From contig WPIO01000010.1 of NCBI GenBank assembly GCA_009760855.2, positions 7,121,501 through 7,147,500 on the forward strand: 26,000 nt of DNA, written 5' to 3'. A program made the translations under genes and the position numbers. Source of the DNA: Cristatella mucedo. Its lineage: Eukaryota; Bryozoa; Phylactolaemata; Cristatellidae. Shown here piece by piece: positions 13,240 through 22,293 of the stretch (the first letter of the stretch is position 1; each line of letters begins with the position of its first letter). The notes beneath the pieces are model-generated. The model was not told the origin of the DNA and searched no databases. It saw only the letters and a program-made list of their open reading frames with translations.

Positions 13240-13315
13240 TTATAATAATAATAATACATTTGATCTAGCACCCTCAGATAACCCAATCTCTTTCTAGAAC
13301 TTTACATTGCTGACT
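13240..13315 (-). mobile_element. LINE-B fragment 4 (tail only)
   Basis: A short remnant: ATA/AAT microsatellite at 13241-13256, then the family end in plus orientation, GCACCCTCAGATAACCCAAT and CTTTCTAGAACTTTACATTG. Nothing recognisable of the family remains to the right. Confidence 0.65.
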
Positions 13316-13375
13316 CCCTTGTAACAGCCTTTAATCATACCGCCATTATACACATTTTAAAAATTACATAAAATA

Positions 13376-13500
13376 TAATTCATGAGTGTAACACCCTAAG
13401 AGAACTTGATCTCTATTCAGGGCTCTTTACATATGTTACGAGGCTACAGCCCACGACCTTGGTTGGGGCAAGTGTCGTTTAACCTCTGGGCCAAACCTTT
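13376..13500 (-). mobile_element. SINE-C copy 2 (tRNA-derived)
   Basis: Plus-strand view: TGTAACACCCTAAGAGAACT, CTCTATTCAGGGCTCTTTAC, then the B-box remnant GGCTACAGCCCACGACCTTG and the A-box end TTTAACCTCTGGGCCAAACC. The order matches SINE-C copies at 1666 and 18535. It is shortened in the tRNA-like head. Confidence 0.7.
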
Positions 13501-13794
13501 CTCACGTGAGCTAATACTGTGCAAGATATTCCATATTGCGATCTTCCCTACAAGAGTTTTAGCAGCGTTCACTGGTGAAATGAAGTGCACAGGCTTTGTT
13601 TTGATCCAGGACAGGCATGCCGATGTGTGCCTCAAGCGTCGGAAAAATGGCCGAGGGCTTGAGAGTTATACCCCACCCCTATGGGATTCATCTCCCTCAC
13701 AGCACATTTATTGATATTTCTCTAATACCGATAGATCGATCGGCATGCAAATTGGCACAGACAACAAGGGCAACATTAAGAGACTAAGGCCCAT

Positions 13795-14895
13795 GGAATA
13801 GGCTATCACTTTTATGCTGACGATACTCACCTGTATTTGTCATTCCAATCATCGGAATCTGCTGCAGCAGCTGAGAAACTGAATGCTTGCCTTGCCGACA
13901 TTCGATCCTGGATGTCGGAAAACTTCTCGAAACTAAAGGAAGATAAAACCGAACTGCTGCTCATAGGACACCCTAACCGTGTAACTAGATTAAAAATTAA
14001 ATTAAATTATTATTAATTATTATTAAATAAATTAAGCTTTGCTCTTCTAATAGGTGATGCTGTTGTGCGACCATCGCCACGTGCACGAAATTTAGGTGTC
14101 GTTTTCGACAGCTGCCTCAATTTTAAAAGCTTCATTCAGAAGACTGCTTCAACAGTGAGCCATCACGTCCGATCCCTATCCAAGATTAGGAGCTGTCTTC
14201 CACAGTGGCTTGCAAAAAAATTAACTAGCTCCTTAGTTCTGCCTCGGCTTGATTATTGTAATTCCATTTTGGCTGGGCTACCAAAGTAAGCAACTAGGCT
14301 ACTGCAGCTGACTATGAATATGGCTGTAAGGCTAGTCTTCAAGTTCCAGAGGTTTGACCACGTGTCTCCTTTGCTAAAAGAGCTAGGATGGATGCCGGTT
14401 GAGCTTCGGATGCGAAGGAAAGTTCATACGCTGACCCACAAGGCCCGCCACGGTTTGGCTCCTTCGTACCTAGCTGAACTGCTGCACCAGTTTCAGCCTT
14501 TTCTTATCCTCAGGCCCTGTATGGACAATAAATTGGCTGTTCCATTCCTACGCTTAAAGACCGTTGGCGACAGAAGCTTTAGCTCTGCAGGTCTTAAATT
14601 GTGGAACTCACTTCCACAATTCTTACGCAACGACAACTACTCTCCTGCTGCCGACTATGGCTCATCCTTTTCATCAGTCCTGAGCTGTTACTTCCATGCT
14701 ACTCATTACCTCAACTGCTCTCCTGACTGCTATGCTTCTCACTTTCTCTTTGTTTTGTGAGACGAAGTCTGTTGGCTACCGAATGTGTACCGAAAGCCAC
14801 TTAGGCTGTGAGTGCACTATACAAAACTCTCCTGTGTAACACCCATATAGTCTTTGTGACTTTGTGGAGATACAGATGGAGATACATAATTATCT
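13795..14895 (+). mobile_element. LINE-A copy 2 (CR1/L2/Jockey-like), reverse-transcriptase part and 3' end
   Basis: This is the best-preserved LINE in the window. The frame opens with GIGYHFYADDTHLYLSF: YADD (13813-13824) holds the catalytic aspartates of the reverse-transcriptase palm. It continues with AEKLNACLADIRSWMSENFS and EDKTELLLIG (to about 13991). An AT-rich expansion (about 13990-14036) interrupts it. The frame resumes with [28 protein letters not shown], then an in-frame TAA (14287-14289), then ALTHKARHGLAPSYLAEL-type sequence and GDRSFSSAGLKLWNSLPQF (14565-14621), ending at TGA 14758-14760. About 135 bp of 3' untranslated sequence ends in GTGGAGATACAGATGGAGAT. It is 5'-truncated, with a probable frameshift just before GIGYHFYADD. 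It is related to copy 1 throughout their overlap. Not active. Confidence 0.92.
13990..14036 (+). repeat. AT-rich simple repeat inside LINE-A copy 2
   Basis: AAATT/ATTATTA units occupy the place between HPNRVTR and ALLIGDAVVRP of the ORF2 frame. It looks like a local expansion of A/T-rich coding sequence. Confidence 0.7.
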
Positions 14896-15509
14896 TTTGA
14901 TGTAACCATAGCAGTCATGTTGACCTTCAGATAACCTGCAATAGTCAAGGTCATGATTTTTCTATTTTAAAAATGGCTTTTTGTGGAAAATCAACAGATT
15001 CAACACCACACACTGTAGAAATATGCCAATGCACTCCAAGGATGCAGGGCACTTGCTTCTAAGTGGCGCCATATCTAAATAGAAATTAATAGTTTTTGAA
15101 ATGTCAACTTTGCATGCATTTGCAAAAATGAAGTTCAAAGACTTTGGGGACGTGTCCAGATATACTTACGACAGCGACAATCATCGCGAGGCTAGCATCA
15201 CTTAGAACTAGTCACGACTAGCTTATTTTCAAAATTTCAGTGGGTTGCAAATTGGCCATTCTGTAGAATTTCCCAGTACTCTCATTGATAATGTGTTAAT
15301 TTCAAGTGAATCACTGCCCTGGTTACAAAAGCAATTTTTTGGGGAAGAATGGCAAGTATAATATACTTTTGAAGCATTCATAATTAAGAAATAACACTGC
15401 CACGGGACACAAGTTGTGTTGCATAGTATAGCAGGTCGTTTGTACAGAAGCTTAAGGTAACTTGCTCTATCCATGCACTTTACAACTCGTCGATCCTCAA
15501 CTTCTGATT
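14896..15509. other. No gene recognised
   Basis: AT-rich sequence with no open frame longer than about 80 codons and no match to the local repeat families. Confidence 0.5.
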
Positions 15510-15705
15510 AATATAATACTACTAATAATAATAATACTAATAATAATAATACTCTTGATAAAGCGCCCGCAGAGAACTCAATCTCTTTCTAGGTGCTTTA
15601 CATTTGCTGCAAAGGAAGCACGATGGAGTGGTGAGTGGTATCATGCTTGATAAGCAACATAAAAGCATGTTTAGGGGTGACATGCACAGGGTCAGCATGC
15701 AACAC
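15510..15705 (-). mobile_element. LINE-B fragment 5 (left arm of a head-to-head pair)
   Basis: On the minus strand it runs from GCATGCTGACCCTGTGCATG (about 15703-15684) through CACCCCTAAACATGCTTTTA to the conserved end AAAGAGATTGAGTTCTCTGC and an AAT/ATT-type microsatellite at about 15508-15552. Its 5' end meets the 5' end of fragment 6 at about 15705. Confidence 0.8.
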
Positions 15706-15985
15706 ATTTAAAAATAAACTAAAATGCATCCATTTATTGCAGCCTTTAGTGGGTCCTTGCCATTCATCATTTATGTGCTTATGCATGCTGACACTGTGCA
15801 TGCTGACACTAACCATACTTGCATGCTGACCCTGTGCATGTCACCCCTAACCATGTTATTCTTGTTGTTTACTGAGCATGCTGCCACTAACCATTCGATC
15901 ATACTTCCTTTGCCCCAAATGTAAAGTGCTTAGAAAGAGATTGAGTTCTCTGAGGGTGCTATATCAATTGTATTATTATAATTAT
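15706..15985 (+). mobile_element. LINE-B fragment 6 (right arm of a head-to-head pair)
   Basis: On the plus strand it begins within the end of ORF2 (ACNTFKNKLKCIHL, about 15697-15740), followed by the 3' untranslated region with tandem CATGCTGACACT units (15784-15810), GCATGTCACCCCTAACCATG, and the conserved end GAGTTCTCTGAGGGTGCT (15943-15960). An ATTATTAT tail ends it near 15985. It gives the clearest plus-strand reference for the family. Confidence 0.8.
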
Positions 15986-16079
15986 TCTTTGTCAGAAACA
16001 TAGATAATATCAAAGAGTCCATCCTTACGGTGACAATATCTCATCTGGACTCCTGTCCCTCAATAAAAAAACCCACATG

Positions 16080-16375
16080 ACTCCTCTCCTTTAATTCCGT
16101 TCAACATCTCAATGTCTACATTCAAGGAGGCCATAAGTGACCTCATCCTGAAATTCTTCTCTCTTTCAGACAAAGAAAACTACTAGTCCACTACACCCTA
16201 CTACCACTGCCCTACTTGTTCGGTGCATAGATCTGCTGCTGCCATGCATAACTAACATTTTAAATATGTCCTTAGCTTCATGTCACGCCCTGTCCCTTTC
16301 AAAAAGGCTGTAGTTATACCACTATTTAAGGAGGCAAATCTCGGAAGCCTAATCCAATCGCATATTGGATGGAAG
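16080..16375 (+). mobile_element. LINE reverse-transcriptase fragment (N-terminal part)
   Basis: Frame-shifted pieces on the plus strand read as the start of a CR1/L2/Jockey-like reverse transcriptase: a stretch ending CIDLLLPCITNILNMSLASC (about 16224-16285), then VPFKKAVVIPLFKEANLGS (about 16290-16346). The second part is the familiar 'F-K-x-A-x-V-x-P-L-x-K' block preceding the palm motifs. Stops and frame changes are present. It may be the 5' portion of LINE-A or of another family; the copies here do not overlap it, so I cannot say which. Confidence 0.65.
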
Positions 16376-16394
16376 CCCTGGGAATGTCTAGCAC

Positions 16395-16575
16395 TAGCTG
16401 TTTAACCGAGTGCTGTTGCTTAGGCTCTGGTTTAGTCCAGTGCTTAAGGCGCTAGCATCGACCAAGGTCAATGTGAATGTGCTTGCCGGCGGAGGTTGTG
16501 GGCTTCAGCCTTGTGGCAAATGGAAAGTGCCTGAATAAATATTGAGTTCTCTTGTGGTGCTATACAAATGAACTA
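16395..16575 (+). mobile_element. SINE-C copy 3 (tRNA-derived)
   Basis: The plus-strand copy shows the tRNA-like A box clearly (TTTAGTCCAGTGCTTAAGGC, 16431-16450, followed by GCTAGC), a decayed B-box region (GTTGTGGGCTTCAGCC, 16495-16510), then GGAAAGTGCCTGAATAAATA and the tail GAGTTCTCTTGTGGTGC (16544-16560) before TATACAAATGAAC. This tail aligns with the LINE-B end at 15943-15960. Confidence 0.78.
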
Positions 16576-17430
16576 TATATAGGCTGAGATAGCCATTATA
16601 TTGACAGTGGAGAAAAGAGATTCTATTAGATCGAAGTGAGTCCTCAGAGAATACTTCATGGATAACATCGACAATTAAAATACGATCAGGAAGATTCTCG
16701 ACTTTGCATGCAATAGACTTCCAATAAGTTCAAAGCATAGAGTGCTCAGCATACAGGAAGAAAATACAAGTCGATATAGCCTGGCACTGGCCAACGATGC
16801 TGACAGAGGAGCAAACGTTAAGAATCACCGAGGATTCATTTGGAAGTGAAAACGTGCTGAGCTCTCTGTCTGCTGTGCTACGGAACTTGGGATGATGACA
16901 CGAGGGGGTGAAGAGCTATAGAAAGTGTAAAGAAATTTAAAAGGCCAAGACAAGTTGCTTGCATCCTGCTATGATACGACGAGACTGTCGCAGAGCGATA
17001 CTCAATGCGCTCGAGGGTCACTGAAAAATTGCACCTACAGCTCGCAGGATTCTGGCTGCAAATCGGTCCATCGTGGGTGCAAACCGGTTAGTGCCAGCAT
17101 GCACGCTTTGTGCCGGTCCCGTTGATGCCTGCTTGTCTCCTCAGTCAGTCGCGCCAAACCGACGACTGCCGAAATCGGCGGCCTCTCAGGATTGGCTAAA
17201 CAAATGCCACCGATAACGCTGTGTTTGATGGCTGCCGGCAGCCAAGTGGGTGCGCCATGGATGGCAGAAGCCTGAGGATGCATGGTGCTGCACTGAGATG
17301 ATGTACTGAGATGCTGCAGTGAGATTCTGCCATCCCGGCAGCCTCGGCCACTTTAGCTGCTGGCTTGCTGTATTGTCAAGGCTTAGCGTTTTCAGTCACG
17401 AAGGTTTGGCTGACTGGAGTCTCATACGTT
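16576..17430. other. No gene recognised
   Basis: The part from 17000 onward is more GC-rich and carries an 82-codon minus-strand open frame (17035-17283) with no domain that I can name. The part before it resembles decayed repeat sequence but matches none of the local families clearly. Confidence 0.45.
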
Positions 17431-17949
17431 TGTAGCCGAGTTCACGGGTGCTAGCCTATCCCTACTATGGCCCCCTACCATCTATGCCCGGGTTTGGTCG
17501 TTACGCTGGCCCCACCCTGGCAACAGCGGTTCACGGGTGATCGACCGGGTACACAACACTTTATATAATACACACGCATGCGCTATACAAGGAGGGAAAC
17601 TAAACAGGTCTACAGGGGAAGGTCATATACAAGGTAAACTGCAGGGGCGCGAGATGACGCCACAAGCTCGAACAAAAGTGTTAGTTTTTCAGTCGGCTTC
17701 CACAGTCACACCGTCGCACGGACTGCGCTCCACCAGTACAAGCGTACACCGTCAAAGACTCGGCCAGCTGAGTACTCTGGGATAGACGGAGCCGACGTCT
17801 ACCACTGTCGAGCTCTTCCACCGAAAGAGAACGAACCAGCCATCCCAAGTTCCGGTCCTCGGGCCTCTGGGAGCTGACCCCAGGCTTGGCCCTGCCGGGG
17901 CAAGGCGACACCCAGCCCACCATATCGAATATCAGTGGCTCTGCCTACA
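17431..17949. mobile_element. GC-rich block with TGTAG...CTACA ends, possible solo LTR
   Basis: The block starts TGTAGCCGAG and ends CTGCCTACA, a short inverted pair of the form found at LTR ends, and includes a TATA-like TTTATATAATAC (17562-17573). It has no long coding frame. No target-site duplication is visible beside the chosen ends and there is no second copy in the window, so this remains a guess. Confidence 0.2.
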
Positions 17950-18534
17950 CTAGAGTACACGTTGAGGTACGAAGCATTGCACGACACGCATTGCTTGAAT
18001 CTAGTTCCTCTGACATAGTACAGGCTAAGCAGGCTGACCTATTTCCGTTTGAATGTCAGGGTGATGGTCTTATTGACGATAACTGTAAACATGTAAAAAT
18101 CGAGTCCTAAGACAGCCGCACCCCACAGCCACGGCTTTTGCATGCTCGCCTAAGCATGATTCCCTAGTTGTCATTAGCTCTTTATTATTTTTCTGCTTGC
18201 AGTTAGTTATGAAGCATCTGAAACAAGATTGGGTTCTGTTAGATTCATTACAAGGAGCTATTATGATTGATATTGTCAATTATAAGAAGGATTTTGTCCA
18301 GTGCTCTCTAGGCTGGGGATGCAGCTGTTAGCATGTACGTTGCTTTGGGTGCCACGAATGCTCTTGGCTACCGATGGATCGTGCCGGCCATTAGAATATA
18401 TCAACCTATCACCTCCTAACCACTACAAACTGCTACTATCGCTTGTAAAGAGATATGTGCAACTCTCCTTTTCTGTCCTTCTCTCTCCCTCTCTCTTCTC
18501 ACTGTAACATGCTGCAAAAAAATAGTATAGAATA
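17950..18534. other. No gene recognised
   Basis: Two short open stretches (about 17950-18110 and 18190-18330) have no recognisable product. A pyrimidine tract lies at 18465-18502. Confidence 0.45.
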
Positions 18535-18665
18535 TTATTCATTTGTATAACATCCTCATAGAATTTCATTTATATCCAGGCACTTCACACATACCTCAGG
18601 GCTCGAGCCCACGATCTCGGTCATCAAATGCATCCAACTTGACCTCGGTCATTAATGGCAAGTAC
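18535..18665 (-). mobile_element. SINE-C copy 4 (tRNA-derived)
   Basis: Plus-strand view: ATTTGTATAACATCCTCATA, then CAGGCACTTCACACATACCT, then the B-box part CTCGAGCCCACGATCTCGGT (about 18603-18622). A partial repetition of 'GACCTCGGTCATTAATGGCA' follows at about 18642. The order matches copies at 1666 and 13376. Confidence 0.68.
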
Positions 18666-18879
18666 CTTGATCCCAGGGTAAAACCAGGGCTGCATTCTCT
18701 CCCTGACAGCTGCTGATCTGGACTGATTAGGATGCTACTTTCTCACTGGAGACAACCTCCGGCCTCATGGCACTGGCAGCAGTTGCAATGGCATGGATCT
18801 ATAGGAGAAAGGTAGTTAGCCATGACCTCAAAAAGAAACACGACTCCCACCTTAGATCCATTCGTTACTGTTGGATAAT

Positions 18880-18965
18880 GATAACAATCCATTGGTATAG
18901 TATCCTCAGCAAACTTAATCTCTTTCAAGGCACTTTACATATGCTGCAAAGGATGCATGGTTAAA
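18880..18965 (-). mobile_element. LINE-B or SINE-C tail fragment
   Basis: Plus-strand view: TAATGATAACAATCCATTGG, then TCCTCAGCAAACTTAATCTC and GGCACTTTACATATGCTGCA. It has the shared 3' end only, so the two families cannot be told apart with certainty; TTTGCAGCA on the minus strand favours LINE-B. Confidence 0.6.
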
Positions 18966-19359
18966 TAGACTTCTTTATGCTACTTATATCTATTTTTATA
19001 TTAAGGTGTAGGGGCTCTTTGCTGCTGCCGTGTTCCTCTACAGTCGGCACATTGGCATCATCTGCTGCATCTTTAAGTCGCTAGCTGTGGCGCCAAGGCT
19101 CAGAGCTTCACCAGTGTATGTCGCATGTCTGCCGAGACTTGCACACTTGCAAACGCTATCCTCACATCAAGGGGTGCACTATTTTTGCATACATGGCAGA
19201 ATTACAGCCATGCACTTTTGCATATAATGGGCGGCATTTACTTAAGTCTTGATGCGATGCCAATAACTTAAAAATGAGACGATTAAACATACACGGCTAC
19301 TTTTTAAAACTGTTGAAGCTCATTAAACCCAACAAACTCGGCGGATTCAGCATCTTTGG
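18966..19359. other. No gene recognised
   Basis: Non-repetitive sequence with no recognisable coding or RNA feature. Confidence 0.45.
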
Positions 19360-19530
19360 GCCGTGATAGTCCAGGACACAAGGTACTTGCTCTTCATGAC
19401 CGAGGTCGTGGGTTCGAATCCTGCAGTGAGTGATCCCTTATTGCCAACTGCAAATGGTGTTGATCGTATGATCGTTGATCGATGAAGTCGTAAAGGCTCT
19501 TCTGTTGCTATAAAAAATGGGGCTGCTAAA
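19360..19530 (+). mobile_element. SINE-D copy 2 (tRNA-derived)
   Basis: The plus strand shows a decayed A-box region (CCGTGATAGTCCAGGACACA from 19361), a perfect B box GGTTCGAATCC (19411-19421), and the family tail TTATTGCCAACTGCAAATGG followed by AAAGGCTCTTCTGTTGCTAT. Same order of parts as copy 1 at 10025-10195, opposite strand. Confidence 0.75.
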
Positions 19531-19785
19531 TCAGCTAAAAAAATCTGAGGAGTCTACCGAGTTAACTAAACGCATTGCTGAAGTCACTTTTGCCAATCTA
19601 CCTGTATTAACCTTGGACTGGATGTCCATCTACTGGTATCAATCGACGAACACAAACCCATCTGTAAAAAGTCAGGCCATTCCCTTCTCCAGCTGTTATC
19701 ATTCATGAGTAATGTTTCTTGAACTAACTTTGAAAGTTGCTTTTGTCAAGCGATGGCAAGTTCTGCTGAAGATTGAATCAGATTG

Positions 19786-20108
19786 TTTATGTGTGTGTGT
19801 GTGCCCAAGTTCGTTGATTTATATCTCCTTGAGTGTCTGCGTCTGTATGCATCGTGAGCTTGTTTGTAGTTGTGTGTCTGTGTATATATGTGTGTGTGGA
19901 CGAGAATACGTGAATTATATACGTATGCTTGAGAGTGCATGCATGTATGGGCACTGCATCACATCCATGTGTGCCTGAGTGCTTGTGTACCTGTGCATTT
20001 GTGTGTGTGTGTGTGTGCGTGCGTGCGTGTGTGTGTGTGTGTGTGTGTCTGTGTGTGTGTGTGTGTGTGTGTGGGTGTATGTGGGTGTGTGGGGGTGTGA
20101 GTGTGTGG

Positions 20109-20149
<41 letters not shown>

Positions 20150-20158
20150 TATGTGTGC
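19786..20158 (+). repeat. GT-rich repeat block
   Basis: Interrupted TG tracts at 19789-19802, 19870-19898 and a long one at 20000-20156, broken by GCGTGCGTGC, CTGTG, GTATG and GGGGTG variants. Cys-Val-rich and His-Thr-rich open frames through it are artefacts. It lies about 100 bp beyond the predicted end of the minus-strand GATA transcript. Confidence 0.95.
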
Positions 20159-20251
20159 ATTGTCTAGTGTATGTCAGTACTTTAACTGCTGCTGTACATT
20201 GCCTGGAGGAGCTGATAGATGTAACTCTGATGGCTCAGAAACAGGCATGTA

Positions 20252-20257
20252 TTTATT
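20252..20257 (-). terminator. Candidate polyadenylation signal, GATA gene
   Basis: Minus-strand AATAAA (plus-strand TTTATT), about 550 bp after the GATA stop codon. This is a plausible 3' end, without transcript support. Confidence 0.4.
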
Positions 20258-20808
20258 GACAGAAAATTTTCTATTAAATGTAACACAACTCGGTACATTT
20301 GTAATCCTGTCTCATGAGTCCAGCCCACTAGCTGACTGATGATGGCTTTCTCGAGTAGTCAATGGCGCATGCCCCACCCATCCCTCCCCAATGGCTGCTG
20401 ATGAGTTCGTGGTGATTACTACGAGATGGCATAGCCACGAGTGCATGAGTGCTAACATGATTTTGGCTGTCCAAAACAAGCTTTTTCCAGGTTGCATCGT
20501 CTGTCAGCGACTCAAGATGTGCTGCCCACTTTGCCTCCTCTTCATCACTGCATTTTTCAGGCTCGGTTGGCTGAGTCGTGACAGGCTGCAGCCATCAGAT
20601 GCACTCGTGCCGACGGCGTGAGTGCATCGGTTTGATATGTACGATTTCCAGAGCTACTATGCCTTGACGTCGTATCGCCAGCTACAGCTGCCACTGCACG
20701 CCTCTGCATGCTGCTCGTCCAGTCGGCCAGAGCGCAGATGTACTCTGATGCTGCTGCTGTGCTGCTACCTGGCTGCGTGTCCTAGGATCTGGGCTGCTCA
20801 GCAGCCGG
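20258..20808 (-). other. Probable 3' untranslated region of the GATA gene
   Basis: Follows the TAG stop at 20811-20809 on the minus strand. Open frames on the plus strand across it (20391-20870) are not recognisable. Part of the stretch near 20690-20780 is CTG/CAG-rich. Confidence 0.45.
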
Positions 20809-21037
20809 CTACTTTGGAGTGCCGGGAGTGCCCTGCGCCGGCTGCGGTGCCCCGGTCAGCTCGTCCTTGACCGTGATCGCTGCCACGCCCACCGTTGTCT
20901 TGCCTAGCTTGTCTGAGCCCGTTGACTTGAGAGGGGTCATCATCTGGAGGTGGTGCTGGTGCTGTCCATAGAAGTCAGCAGCCGAGCTGCCGCCCTGTGC
21001 CATGCTCAGGCTCGAAGCAAAGTCCCTCTGCTGATAT
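20809..21037 (-). CDS. GATA4/5/6-type transcription factor, last coding exon
   Basis: The acceptor is GTTGCAACAG (ending at 21038), preceded by a T-rich tract. The exon enters in phase 2, completing an Arg codon (AG|A), then reads YQQRDFASSLSMAQGG and continues through a His/Gln-rich stretch (GQHQHHLQMMTPL) and a C-terminal TVKDELTGAPQPAQGTPGTPK before TAG. The KxE-like VKDE sequence resembles a sumoylation consensus (inference). This region of GATA factors is poorly conserved, so assignment rests on splice phase and position downstream of the fingers. The exon contributes 75 residues after the split Arg. Confidence 0.75.
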
Positions 21038-21156
21038 CTGTTGCAACCAGGGAAAAAACTAGCTCGCCCAATGGTCACACTTCCAGCACAGCTGCGCACA
21101 GCAGCAACAGTAGCAACGGCAGCAGCTGCTGCTGGTTAGGGGGTGGCCGGGCTCAC

Positions 21157-21514
21157 CTGATGGCCGTATAGTGCTGGTCCTCCTTGATGGAGTTGTAGTG
21201 CAGCATGGCTACGGGTGGTGCCATCTGTGAGGATTTGGAGAGCACCATCATGCTGGGCAACACACCGCCACCAGTCTGGTTTGCCATCAGCCCGGCGGTG
21301 GTAAGGCTGCCATTGCTGCTGCTGCCATTGCCGCCGCCTCCGCCACCATTGCCGCTGCTGCTGCCATGCCCTAGCAGTGTCGGTGAGAGGTGGTGGCCTT
21401 GCAGGTGCAGCACTGCACTGCTGCCATAGCCTTGGTGCACCGACGACTGCTGCGTTGGCTGCAGCGCCGGCGAGAGGACTGCTGACGGCAGGCCCTGCGT
21501 CTGCTTCAAGTCAC
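21157..21514 (-). CDS. GATA4/5/6-type transcription factor, C-terminal exon
   Basis: The acceptor is CCCACGTTGCAG and the exon enters in phase 1, completing a Gly codon. It reads DLKQTQGLPSAVLSPALQPT and continues with a serine/glycine-rich low-complexity stretch (poly-Gly and Gly-Asn-Gly-Ser, encoded by GGC/AGC runs near 21315-21365) to SIKEDQHYTAI. The donor is CAG|GTGAGC at 21156, in phase 2. The C-terminal half of GATA4/5/6 proteins is a divergent activation region, and composition here agrees with that. Conservation is too low to name motifs. The intron to the next exon is 119 bp. Confidence 0.82.
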
Positions 21515-21880
21515 CTGCAACGTGGGAAGCGTGTGACTAGTGGCTAGCAGAGCATCTGCTTAGGCTGCAGCGAGCAGGCTGCTACGAAGGGGCGACACGA
21601 CGGTGGCGTCTGCTGCTGCTGTTGCAGCTTCGGCTGGCTTTCACTGTCATTCTCGGTCGGCTCATTTAGGACAGCTGTCACAACTGCTTCCCGCCGTAGA
21701 TTGTAAAGCGTTTGCTTCGCAAGATCGTGGAATACCTGCTCATGATAAGGCCGCTCTGCTTGCCCAGCCCTTGGAGAGCTTCGAACTACTGCAGACGGCC
21801 ACTCTATGGGAAGTGGCGGCCAGGTGCAAGGCGGGCAACAAGAATCAGCCGTGGGCAGGCCAGCAGCAGCCATCGCTCAC

Positions 21881-22031
21881 CCTCGGCATCGCTGCTTCCT
21901 GCAGCAGGTGAGGCAGCCAGGTGACTCGACTTGCTCTTCCCACCGCTGCCACCGCCGCTGCCGCTGGCACCCTTGGGCTTCCTCTTACGCGTCTGTATGC
22001 CGTCCTTTTTCATCGACATGGGCCGATTTAT
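21881..22031 (-). CDS. GATA4/5/6-type transcription factor, basic-tail exon after the C-terminal finger
   Basis: The acceptor is CTCTGCAG and the exon starts in phase 0 with [20 protein letters not shown], the basic arm that follows the C-terminal GATA finger and contacts DNA and supports nuclear import. [10 protein letters not shown] is the form typical of GATA4/5/6; GATA1/2/3 usually have GIQTRNRK. A Gly/Ser-rich stretch and [16 protein letters not shown] follow. The donor GAGG|GTGAGC lies at 21880, phase 1. The intron position right after KLHQ matches the conserved junction in animal GATA genes. Confidence 0.95.
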
Positions 22032-22164
22032 CTGCAGAGAACCACCGGAGGCACCATTGCACTTCAGGCCCGACGTAGGCGCTGGCAGATATGCACGCAC
22101 GAATGAACGAGCACACCGAGAAATTCACAAACTGCACAGGCCTACACGATGTAAGCATGCTCAC

Positions 22165-22293
22165 CTGGTGCAGCTTGTAGTAGAGACCACACGCGTTGCA
22201 CACGGGCTCGCCATCGTTGTTTCGGCGCCACAGGGTCGTCGTCGTTGTGTTGCAGTTGACACACAGCAGGCCGGTTCTGCGGCTGATTCCGGG
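22165..22293 (-). CDS. GATA4/5/6-type transcription factor, C-terminal zinc-finger exon
   Basis: A 43-codon phase-0 exon. It reads [10 protein letters not shown], then the finger CVNC-(17 residues)-CNAC with [16 protein letters not shown] between the cysteine pairs, and GLYYKLHQ. All four zinc-binding cysteines and the LWRR core are intact. This is the main finger for WGATAR recognition in the family. The acceptor chosen is TGATTGTAG (ending at 22294); an alternative AG two codons downstream (AATCAG) would give a different phase and does not fit the preceding exon. The donor is CACCAG|GTGAGC. The intron to the next exon is 133 bp. Confidence 0.96.

Noticed and set aside
18184-18333. Possible exon after a TGCTTGCAG acceptor-like site, reading MKHLKQDWVLLDSLQGA
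   Set aside because: No recognised family, no supporting donor or neighbouring exon, and the open length is within chance.
19361-19425. A tRNA gene on the plus strand
   Set aside because: Same SINE family; the A box and acceptor pairing are decayed.
19746-20339. Cys-Val-rich and His-Thr-rich open frames
   Set aside because: Translations of the GT-rich repeat block.
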